Assembly (NCBI GenBank): GCA_902470345.1
Contig: CABRGB010000062.1
Span: forward strand, 1 to 9,733
Reading direction: 5' to 3'
Origin: an uncultured Collinsella sp.
GTDB taxonomy: Bacteria > Actinomycetota > Coriobacteriia > Coriobacteriales > Coriobacteriaceae
DNA: 9,733 bases
Below, piece after piece: positions 1-5,994 of the stretch. Below the pieces are notes generated by a model. That model was not told where the DNA came from and made no database searches. It worked only from the letters and a program-made list of their open reading frames with translations. Both the position numbers and the translations under genes were made by a program. The number at the start of each line of letters is the position of its first letter. Position 1 is the first letter of the stretch.

Positions 1-374
1 GCCTTGACCACATCGCCCATCTCGACAAAGCGGGCAAAACCCTTGCCGTTCATTTCCACGGTGCCCAGGCCAACATGGATGAACACGCGTAGGCCGTCCT
101 CGGTAATCATGCCGATGGAGTGGTTGGTGACGGTGGTGGCGCCGATACGGCCGTTGGCGGGGGCGTAAATGGTGCCGGTAATGGGCTCGATGCCGTAACC
201 CTGGCCGAGCATGCCCGAGGCGATGGTCTCGTCGGGAACTTCACTCAGATTGACGAGCACGCCGTTGACGGGAGCGTAGATGACGCCTTCGCGGGTGGCG
301 AAGCTTGCTGCGGGCGGAACGGACGCCTCGCCCGACGAGGTGAACGTGGACTTGAGCGAATCGAGCAGACCCAT
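1..374 (-). CDS. PTS glucose-type IIA (EIIA-Glc/Crr-like) protein, 5' part only
   Basis: The first 124 codons of a minus-strand gene are visible; the rest lies beyond the left edge. The protein is a phosphocarrier of the sugar phosphotransferase system. It takes phosphate from HPr and passes it to a IIB domain, and in many bacteria it also has regulatory roles. The sequence shows the family signature clearly: an APVNG turn near residues 34-38, LSEVPDETIASGMLGQG at 43-59, IYAPANGRI at 69-77, then NH at residue 85 and FIHVGLGTVE from 98. His100 matches the phosphorylated histidine of the family and His85 the second active-site histidine; their 15-residue spacing equals that of E. coli IIAGlc (H75/H90). 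The ATG at 374-372 follows a GGAGG at 380-384, 5 nt away. There are no membrane segments, so it is a free-standing soluble IIA or the N-terminal part of a longer protein. The sugar specificity cannot be read here. Confidence 0.93.
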   Translation of the reverse strand, partial: MGLLDSLKSTFTSSGEASVPPAASFATREGVIYAPVNGVLVNLSEVPDETIASGMLGQGYGIEPITGTIYAPANGRIGATTVTNHSIGMITEDGLRVFIHVGLGTVEMNGKGFARFVEMGDVVK

Positions 375-620
375 AGATGCCTCCAACGTATCAGGCGCGC
401 ATGTTGCACGCGTGTGGTTTGCCGGAAACGTTTCGTACGTGTTTCCCAGCACGGTCAGCGCCCCTATTTTACGCTGCCCAACGATACCTCTGAACAGCGA
501 TTTTGTGATATATCAGTTGAAGGCCAACTTATTGCGGGGGTGTTTCTGCGCCACGGGCTCAAGTGGGGTACGCTAGGGTGCGAAAAACGAGTGCGCACGA
601 ATCGCACGGAGGGAGCACCT
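375..620. other. Divergent intergenic region between PTS IIA and hydrolase genes
   Basis: This 246-bp spacer separates two genes that point away from each other. Besides the minus-strand promoter candidate it holds a perfect 10-bp palindrome, TGATATATCA (506-515). Next to it is a short inverted repeat, AGTTG at 515-519 with CAACT at 525-529. Either could be an operator shared by the two genes, but both are short enough to arise by chance. No convincing plus-strand -35/-10 pair was found for the hydrolase. TACGCT at 569-574 is a possible -10 without a partner. Confidence 0.4.
466..494 (-). promoter_or_regulatory. Candidate sigma70-type promoter for the PTS IIA gene
   Basis: Read on the minus strand, TTCAGA (494-489) and TAAAAT (471-466) are separated by exactly 17 bp. 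This fits a vegetative promoter with a good -10 and a fair -35. It would leave a leader of roughly 85 nt before the ATG at 374. No start site has been mapped, so this is a pattern match only. Confidence 0.4.
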
Positions 621-1520
621 ATGATTATTGAGAACCATGCGCTGTGGGGCGAGGAGCCGACCGAGGATTATCCGGCGACGTTTACGTATCTGGGTGCCGA
701 GCCGCTGCCCGACAAGCCCAATGGCCGCCGCCCCGCGGTGATCATCTGCGGCGGAGGCGGGTTTACGCATATCGCTCCGCACGAGCAGGACCCGGTGGCG
801 TTTGCATTTTTGGACCGCGGCTACCAGGCCTTTGTGCTCAACTATGTGACGAGCGCCACGGGCGACGTGAGCTTTCCGCGCCCGCAGGCGGACCTCGCCA
901 AAATGGTCGCTACCGTGCGCGCCAACGCCGACGAGTGGCATGTCGATCCCAAGCGCGTGTGCATCGTGGGTTTCTCGGCGGGCGGCATGATCTGCGCCTC
1001 GTTGGCAACGCAGTGGAAGACCGGACCCTTCGCGGGTCTTGCCGGGGCTCGTCCGGAGGATATTCGTCCCGACGCCGTGGTGCTGGGCTATCCGTTGCTC
1101 GACCTTGCCTATGTGCGCGATATGCAGACGCGTGACCCGCGCATCGACCTGCGTGTGCCCAAGACGGGTGGCAAGACAGGGCGCGATCTGCTCAACGACT
1201 ATCTGTCGATGGTGACGGGCGGCGAGGCGACCGATGAACACCTGACCGACATTTGCCCCACCACGCACGTTTCGCGCCAGATGCCCCCGACCTTTGTGTG
1301 GGGCGTTTCGGACGACAAGACGGCGCCGGTCGCGCAGGTCTATCCGTTTGTGCAGCGCATGGCCGAGGAGGGTGTTGCATGCGAGATGCACGTCTTTGAC
1401 CAGGGTGGCCACGGCCTTTCGCTCGGCAACGCCAATACCGCGGTCGACAACGAGGACAAGCAGGTGGCAGTCCGTCCCTGGATCCGCCTGGCCTTCCGCT
1501 TCCTGGAGCGCCATCTGTAA
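621..1520 (+). CDS. Alpha/beta hydrolase, acetylesterase/BD-FAE-like
   Basis: A 299-residue serine hydrolase of the alpha/beta fold, probably a carboxylesterase acting on short acyl esters such as acetylated sugars. The nucleophile elbow GFSAGG places the catalytic serine at residue 119. The acid is Asp231 or Asp232 in GVSDDKTAP, and the base is His264 in GGHGLSL. The oxyanion-hole loop usually reads HGGGF in this group; here it is CGGGGF (residues 43-48), so the usual His is Cys. No signal peptide or membrane segment is present, so the enzyme should be cytoplasmic. The reading frame is open as far upstream as 120, but the ATG at 621 is preferred: GGAGGG sits at 608-613 with 7 nt spacing, and homology to the fold begins shortly after it. 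The gene stands alone and is followed by a hairpin repeat that could end its transcript. The substrate is not determinable from sequence. Confidence 0.9.
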   Translation: MIIENHALWGEEPTEDYPATFTYLGAEPLPDKPNGRRPAVIICGGGGFTHIAPHEQDPVAFAFLDRGYQAFVLNYVTSATGDVSFPRPQADLAKMVATVRANADEWHVDPKRVCIVGFSAGGMICASLATQWKTGPFAGLAGARPEDIRPDAVVLGYPLLDLAYVRDMQTRDPRIDLRVPKTGGKTGRDLLNDYLSMVTGGEATDEHLTDICPTTHVSRQMPPTFVWGVSDDKTAPVAQVYPFVQRMAEEGVACEMHVFDQGGHGLSLGNANTAVDNEDKQVAVRPWIRLAFRFLERHL

Positions 1521-1544
1521 GAGGACGGACATCCCCTCAATAAC

Positions 1545-1607
1545 TTGCGGTGAAATAGTTCCTATCTGGGGCATCAACCAGCCCATCCAGGAACTATTCC
1601 ACCGCAA
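1545..1607. repeat. 63-bp inverted-repeat element, copy 1 (possible terminator of hydrolase)
   Basis: The 19-nt arms TTGCGGTGAAATAGTTCCT (1545-1563) and AGGAACTATTCCACCGCAA (1589-1607) are complementary except at one position and enclose a 25-nt loop. The loop itself can pair further (GGC with GCC). The element begins 24 nt after the hydrolase stop and is followed by CTTTGTTTTTG, so it could work as an intrinsic terminator. A second copy of identical length lies at 5859-5921. Confidence 0.9.
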
Positions 1608-1628
1608 CTTTGTTTTTGATCCCCCGCC

Positions 1629-2030
1629 CGGAAACTGCGCCCCGGTTTGGGCGCGGATTCCGGGATGCAGTTTCCCATAGGGCCTCGACTGGGAAAGTGC
1701 GTCCCGTTTCGGGCGGGGATTCCGGGTTGCATTTTCCGCAAGAGGCCTGTTTGGGAAACCATATCCCGTTTCGAGCGCGGATTCCGGGATGCAGCTTCCC
1801 CGAGGGGCTCGATCGGGAAATTGCATCCCAGTCTGAGCGCCGATTCCGGGACGCGCTTTCCGCTATAGACCTCAACCGGAAAGCGCATCCCGTTCTGGCG
1901 CTCCAGAGTGGGACGCAGTTTCCCCGAGAGGCCCCCCATCGGGAAATCGGGGACCGGAATTCGCCTGAGTAGTGGGATGCGGTTTCCGCAGCAAGCCCGT
2001 CTGGGAAACCACGGCCCAGAATTCCTTTTG
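1629..2030. repeat. 62-bp tandem palindromic repeat array, about 6.4 units
   Basis: Units begin with (G/C)GGAAA at 1629, 1691, 1753, 1815, 1877, 1941 and 2003. The spacing is 62 bp throughout except for one of 64. A unit reads roughly GGGAAA-n-TGCATCCCG, then a TTTCGGGCGCGGATTC-like linker, then CGGGATGCAGTTTCCC, then a 14-16 nt segment often containing GAGGCC. The last unit is cut short after its first arm. The two arms are inverted copies of each other, so the array can form a row of hairpins. Copies differ by several bases each, so the array is not recent. The period is not a multiple of three, so repeated peptide-like translations across it shift frame and do not indicate a gene. It fills most of the gap between the hydrolase terminator and the feoB promoter. 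Confidence 0.9.
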
Positions 2031-2044
2031 CACCGATCTGTCGA

Positions 2045-2074
2045 TTGAACATCGTTGTATGTTCGCGCTATCAT
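2045..2074 (+). promoter_or_regulatory. Candidate sigma70-type promoter for feoAB
   Basis: TTGAAC (2045-2050) and TATCAT (2069-2074) are separated by 18 bp. Transcription would start near 2081, giving a leader of about 80 nt before the GTG at 2163. The placement just upstream of the two operator-like palindromes supports it. Confidence 0.5.
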
Positions 2075-2088
2075 GCATGGTTAAATTG

Positions 2089-2121
2089 GTTAGCCATGGC
2101 AAACGGTTAGCCATGGTAAAC
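2089..2121. promoter_or_regulatory. Paired 16-bp palindromes, candidate metal-responsive operator of feoAB
   Basis: GTTAGCCATGGCAAAC (2089-2104) and GTTAGCCATGGTAAAC (2106-2121) are near-perfect palindromes of the form GTTWGCCATGGCWAAC, set 17 bp apart. They lie just downstream of the predicted feoAB start point, where a bound dimer would block transcription. Ferrous iron uptake genes are commonly repressed by Fur or by DtxR/IdeR-type proteins when iron is plentiful. A TTAG-rich palindrome is reminiscent of DtxR-family sites but is not their textbook consensus. The regulator is therefore inferred, not seen. Confidence 0.6.
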
Positions 2122-2162
2122 AAAATGCAACGCCCTGTGGGCGCCAGGGGAGGAACACGGAC

Positions 2163-4523
2163 GTGAGACTCGATACACTCGAGATTGGAAAGGATGCCGT
2201 TGTCGCATCGGTGGCATCGGACGACCAGGCACTCCGACAGCATATTTTGGACATGGGCCTAACACCGGGCACCGAAGTCACCATGATGAAGTACGCCCCT
2301 ATGGGCGACCCGCTTGAGATTCGCCTGCGTGGCTACGAGTTGACGCTGCGCAAGGACGATGCCGCACGGATTGAGCTCGTGGGTGTTCACGACACCGATA
2401 CGGGTCCGCGCGCTAACGCCGCAATCGGCACGACGGAGCACCCGGCACTCGGCGAGGGGACGTATTCGCCCCGTGCGGCAAAAACGGCCGTGCCCGAGGG
2501 CGCGCCGCTTCATTTTGCCCTCGCCGGCAACCAAAACTGCGGTAAGACCACGCTGTTTAACCAGCTGACGGGCTCCAACCAGCATGTCGGTAATTTTCCC
2601 GGCGTGACGGTCGACCGCAAGGACGGCACTATCCGTAACCACCCCGAGGCGAGCGTTACCGACTTGCCCGGTATTTACTCCCTGTCGCCGTACACGGGCG
2701 AGGAGATCGTGAGCCGCCAGTTTATCCTGGATGAGCATCCCGATGCCATCATCGACATCATCGACGCTACCAACATCGAGCGTAACCTGTACCTGACGCT
2801 GCAGCTTATGGAGCTCGACCGCCCCATGGTCATCGCGCTCAACATGATGGACGAGGTGACGGCCAACGGTGGCGCCGTGGACGTCAACCTGCTCGAGAGT
2901 CTGCTGGGCGTGCCGGTCGTTCCCATTAGCGCCGCACGCAACGAGGGTATCGGCGAGCTGGTGGACCATGCCCTGCATGTGGCGCGTTTCCGCGAGCGTC
3001 CCGGCCGCCTGGACTTCTGCGCACCCGATGGCCCAGACGGCGGTGCACTGCATCGCTGCATCCACGGCATCGCCAACCTTATCGAGGACCATGCCGCGAC
3101 GGCGCACATTCCCGTGCGTTTTGCGGCGACTAAGCTGGTTGAGGGCGACGAGCTGGTGACCGAGGCGCTTCACCTGGATCGCAACGAGCTCGACGCCATC
3201 GAGCACATCATTACCCAGATGGAGGGCGAGGCCGGCACCGACCGCCTGTCCGCGCTGGCCGATATGCGCTTTAGCTTCATCGGCGACGTGTGTGGGCGCT
3301 GCGTCGTCAAGCCGCACGAGAGCCGCGAGCACGTGCGCTCCGTCAAGATCGACCGTATCCTGACAGGTCGTTACACGGCCATCCCGGCGTTCCTGGTGAT
3401 CATGGGTCTCGTTTTTTGGCTGACGTTTGGCGTGATCGGCGCGGCGTTGCAGGGACTCATGGAGGACGGCATCGCTGCCATCATCGCCTCGGCCGATGCG
3501 GGCCTCAAGGCGTTCGGCACCAACGACGTGGTGCGCTCGCTGGCTGTCGACGGTGTGCTTACGGGTGTGGGCAGCGTGCTGACCTTCCTGCCGATTATCG
3601 TCGTGCTCTTCTTGTTCCTCTCCATTCTGGAAGACTCGGGCTACATGGCGCGCGTCGCCTTTGTCATGGATAAGGTGCTGCGTCGTTTTGGCCTGTCGGG
3701 CCGCAGCTTTGTGCCCATGCTCGTCGGGTTTGGCTGCACCGTGCCGGCTATCATGTCGACCCGTACGCTCCCATCCGAGCACGACCGCAAGATGACGGTC
3801 ATGCTCACGCCGTTCATGAGCTGCTCGGCCAAGTTGCCGGTCTACGGTCTGCTGTGCGGGGCGTTTTTCCCACAGGCGACGGTCCCCGCCATGGTCTCGC
3901 TCTATCTGATTGGCATTGCGGTCGGTTGCATTGCGGCTTTGGTGCTCAATCGCACGGCATTTAAGGGCGACCCGGTGCCGTTTATCATGGAGCTCCCCAA
4001 TTACCGCCTGCCGAGTATTAAGACGACGGTGATGCTAGCGTGGGATAAGGCCAAAGACTTTATTACCAAGGCTTTTACCATTATCTTTGCCGCGACCGTG
4101 GTCATCTGGTTCCTTCAGACGTTCGATATCCGCTTTAATGTGGTCGCCGATCAGTCGCAGAGTCTGCTTGCGGGCCTCGGCAGCATCATCGCGCCGGCGC
4201 TGACGCCGCTTGGGTTTGGCGACTGGCGTGCATCCACGGCGCTCGTCACCGGACTTATCGCCAAGGAGAGCGTCATCTCGACCCTCACGGTACTTTTGGG
4301 CGCGACCTCGCCCGCGGCACTGTCGACCATGTTTTCGCCGTTTACTGCCTATGTGTTCCTGGTCTTTACGCTGCTGTACCCGCCCTGCGTGGCGGCAATC
4401 GGCGCCGTCAAGAGTGAACTGGGCGCGCGCTATGCCGTGGCGGTGTTTGCGTTCCAGGTTGCGGTCGCCTGGATCGTGGCGTTTGTCGTGCATTCGGCGG
4501 GCATATTGCTGGGGCTGGCTTAG
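2163..4523 (+). CDS. feoB: Ferrous iron transporter FeoB with fused N-terminal FeoA domain
   Basis: A 786-residue inner-membrane Fe(II) transporter. Residues 1-73 form a FeoA (SH3-like) domain, followed by a linker of about 40 residues (75-115) rich in Ala, Thr and Pro. A FeoB G domain follows: G1 GNQNCGKT at 122-129, G2 GVTVD at 147-151, G3 DLPG at 167-170, G4 NMMD at 227-230 and G5 SAA at 256-258. Next comes a helical regulatory region, and then a membrane domain from about 405 to the end. The two Gate signatures are present: GFGCTVPA (522-529) and SCSAKLPVY (553-561). YPPCVAA lies at 739-745. Start: GTG at 2163, with AGGGGAGG at 2146-2153, 9 nt upstream. FeoA is usually a separate small protein encoded beside FeoB; fusions are known in several lineages. 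No feoC is present. Expression is probably iron-repressed through the palindromes at 2089-2121. Confidence 0.97.
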   Translation: MRLDTLEIGKDAVVASVASDDQALRQHILDMGLTPGTEVTMMKYAPMGDPLEIRLRGYELTLRKDDAARIELVGVHDTDTGPRANAAIGTTEHPALGEGTYSPRAAKTAVPEGAPLHFALAGNQNCGKTTLFNQLTGSNQHVGNFPGVTVDRKDGTIRNHPEASVTDLPGIYSLSPYTGEEIVSRQFILDEHPDAIIDIIDATNIERNLYLTLQLMELDRPMVIALNMMDEVTANGGAVDVNLLESLLGVPVVPISAARNEGIGELVDHALHVARFRERPGRLDFCAPDGPDGGALHRCIHGIANLIEDHAATAHIPVRFAATKLVEGDELVTEALHLDRNELDAIEHIITQMEGEAGTDRLSALADMRFSFIGDVCGRCVVKPHESREHVRSVKIDRILTGRYTAIPAFLVIMGLVFWLTFGVIGAALQGLMEDGIAAIIASADAGLKAFGTNDVVRSLAVDGVLTGVGSVLTFLPIIVVLFLFLSILEDSGYMARVAFVMDKVLRRFGLSGRSFVPMLVGFGCTVPAIMSTRTLPSEHDRKMTVMLTPFMSCSAKLPVYGLLCGAFFPQATVPAMVSLYLIGIAVGCIAALVLNRTAFKGDPVPFIMELPNYRLPSIKTTVMLAWDKAKDFITKAFTIIFAATVVIWFLQTFDIRFNVVADQSQSLLAGLGSIIAPALTPLGFGDWRASTALVTGLIAKESVISTLTVLLGATSPAALSTMFSPFTAYVFLVFTLLYPPCVAAIGAVKSELGARYAVAVFAFQVAVAWIVAFVVHSAGILLGLA

Positions 4524-4566
4524 TTATGTATTGACGACGCAACCTCTGTGTATCGAATTGTTTTCA

Positions 4567-4597
4567 GCCCTGCATCTGTTGCTGACGGATGCAGGGC
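4567..4597 (+). terminator. Hairpin downstream of feoB, possible terminator
   Basis: GCCCTGCATC (4567-4576) and GATGCAGGGC (4588-4597) form a perfect 10-bp stem with an 11-nt loop, 43 nt after the feoB stop. No clear U-run follows (CGTTGCTAT), so intrinsic termination may be weak. The stem overlaps the -35 region of the next promoter. Confidence 0.55.
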
Positions 4598-4611
4598 CGT
4601 TGCTATATAAT
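4582..4611 (+). promoter_or_regulatory. Candidate sigma70-type promoter for sotB-like gene
   Basis: A consensus -10 TATAAT (4606-4611) lies 18 bp downstream of CTGACG (4582-4587). Transcription would start near 4618, leaving a leader of about 27 nt before the ATG at 4645. The -35 lies in the loop of the hairpin that follows feoB. Confidence 0.6.
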
Positions 4612-4644
4612 CGCCTCCGCTCAAAATGATTGGAGACGTTATAT

Positions 4645-5841
4645 ATGAGTCAAGCAAGGCAAGACGGCATCACGCTCAAGCAGTGGCTCCCGCTTATCGG
4701 GCTCACCTGCTGTGCGTTCGTGTTCAACACGTCGGAGTTCATGCCCATCGGCCTTCTGACTGATATTGCCGCATCGTTTTCGCTCACCGAGGCTCAGGCC
4801 GGCATCATGATCTCAGTCTACGCCTGGGGCGTCATGCTGCTGTCGTTGCCGCTCATGGTGTTTGCCTCGCGCTTTGAGTTCAAGCGGATGCTGCTGGGCG
4901 TGCTTGCTGTGTTCTCGCTGGGCCAGTTCCTGTCCGCCTTGGCGCCGAGCTATCCCATTTTAGTTTGCGCGCGCCTGGTGGTCGCCTGCGCGCATGCCGT
5001 GTTCTGGTCGGTCGCCTCGATCATGGCGTCGCGCCTGGTTGACACACGCCATGGGGCGCTCGCCATCAGCATGATCGCCACGGGCTCTTCCATCGCACAG
5101 ATCTTCGGCCTGCCGCTCGGCCGTGCCATTGGCCTGGCCGTGGGCTGGCGTATGACGTTTGCCGTGGTCGGAGCGCTGTCTGCTGTCGCGGTCGTCTACC
5201 AGGCCACGGTGTTTCCTGCCATGCCAGCGGGCGAGCGTTTTACGTTCAAACAGCTGCCCGAGCTGCTCAAGAACCCGCTCCTCATCGCGCTCTACGCAGT
5301 CACGGTCTTCATGGCGACCGGCTATTACGCAAGCTACAGCTATATCGAGCCCTTCCTGGCGCAGGTCGCCCATGTCGACGCAAGCGCTATCACCATGACG
5401 CTGACGGCGTTCGGCTGCTCCGGTCTGCTCGGAAGCTGGCTGTTTGGCCGCCTGTTCGATGGGCATCGCTTCCCGTTCTTGGCTATCACGCTCTCCGGCG
5501 TGCCGGTGGCCCTGCTGCTCATGGGGCCGGCCGCATCGTCGCTCGTGACAGTGCTTGCCGTCTGCGCACTGTGGGGTTGCTGCGCCACGGCCTTTAACGT
5601 GGCGTTTCAGGCCGAGCTCATCAAGCACACGCCGGCAGATTCGTCGGCCGTCGCCATGTCGATCTTCTCGGGCCTGTTCAATCTGGGCATTGGCACCGGT
5701 ACGGCGATCGGCGGCGCCGTGGTGTCGGGTCCCGGTATCGCCTGGATCGGCTTTGTGGGCGGGGCGATTGCCGTCGTGGGCGTCATCCTCGCTATCACAG
5801 TGATGTTCCCGGCCATACGCCGCGCAAAGCCTGTCGCCTAA
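4645..5841 (+). CDS. sotB: MFS sugar efflux transporter, SotB/YdeA type
   Basis: A 398-residue major facilitator superfamily protein with about 12 hydrophobic segments and a short charged N-terminus. It is recognisably close to E. coli SotB, a proton-driven exporter of arabinose, IPTG and related sugars. Shared stretches include FNTSEFMPIGLLTDIA (27-42), IMISVYAW (54-61), the LPLGR...GWRMTF region (156-172), YYASYSYIEPF (227-237) and FSGLFNLGIGTG (341-352). The substrate in this organism is inferred from family; sugar or drug efflux are both possible. The ATG at 4645 is preferred because GGAG at 4632-4635 sits 9 nt before it. A TTG five codons upstream overlaps that ribosome-binding site. It has its own promoter candidate, so it is probably not cotranscribed with feoB. 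A 63-bp hairpin repeat follows its stop by 17 nt. Confidence 0.92.
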   Translation: MSQARQDGITLKQWLPLIGLTCCAFVFNTSEFMPIGLLTDIAASFSLTEAQAGIMISVYAWGVMLLSLPLMVFASRFEFKRMLLGVLAVFSLGQFLSALAPSYPILVCARLVVACAHAVFWSVASIMASRLVDTRHGALAISMIATGSSIAQIFGLPLGRAIGLAVGWRMTFAVVGALSAVAVVYQATVFPAMPAGERFTFKQLPELLKNPLLIALYAVTVFMATGYYASYSYIEPFLAQVAHVDASAITMTLTAFGCSGLLGSWLFGRLFDGHRFPFLAITLSGVPVALLLMGPAASSLVTVLAVCALWGCCATAFNVAFQAELIKHTPADSSAVAMSIFSGLFNLGIGTGTAIGGAVVSGPGIAWIGFVGGAIAVVGVILAITVMFPAIRRAKPVA

Positions 5842-5858
5842 TCACGTTCCCTCATCAG

Positions 5859-5921
5859 TTGCGGTGAAATAGTTCCTGTTTAAGGCTTCTGAAGGCCCAG
5901 ACAGGAACTATTCCACCGCAA
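5859..5921. repeat. 63-bp inverted-repeat element, copy 2 (possible terminator of sotB)
   Basis: Its outer arms are identical to those of the copy at 1545-1607, with the same 19-nt arms and the same 25-nt loop length. The loop matches copy 1 at about half its positions. Here the pairing extends to 22 nt per arm (5858-5879 with 5901-5922), with the same single mismatch. CTTATTTTG follows, so it could terminate sotB transcripts. A short CCCTCA shortly upstream of the left arm is also shared by both copies. Confidence 0.9.
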
Positions 5922-5994
5922 CTTATTTTGGGGGAGAGGATACAAGCCGGGCATACAATGGATGTCGTTGTGTTGAGCTTACCGGGAGGTTGCT

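Noticed and set aside
120..620. N-terminal extension of the hydrolase by 167 residues
   Set aside because: The frame is open, but it overlaps the PTS IIA gene on the other strand, has low-complexity Gly-rich translation, and ignores the strong ribosome-binding site before the ATG at 621.
573..1826. 417-codon minus-strand open frame opposite the hydrolase
   Set aside because: It runs antisense to a well-supported hydrolase and into the repeat array. Its translation is Arg/His-rich without recognisable motifs, a typical shadow of G+C-rich coding DNA.
1629..2030. CRISPR array
   Set aside because: The period of 62 bp is in range. However, no segment is invariant between units and no segment is unrelated between units: the whole 62 bp is conserved to a similar, moderate degree. 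No cas gene is nearby.
1574..2074. Minus-strand open frames with repeating peptides over the tandem array
   Set aside because: Several frames stay open because the repeat is G+C-rich. The 62-bp period is not divisible by three, so the repeated peptide changes frame from unit to unit. No suitable ribosome-binding site was seen.
2259..3782. 507-codon minus-strand open frame inside feoB
   Set aside because: It is antisense to the conserved G-domain and membrane-domain coding sequence. The translation is His/Arg/Asp-rich with no domain.
4630..4644. TTG start for the sotB-like gene
   Set aside because: It would add five residues and place the start within the GGAG ribosome-binding site that serves the ATG at 4645.
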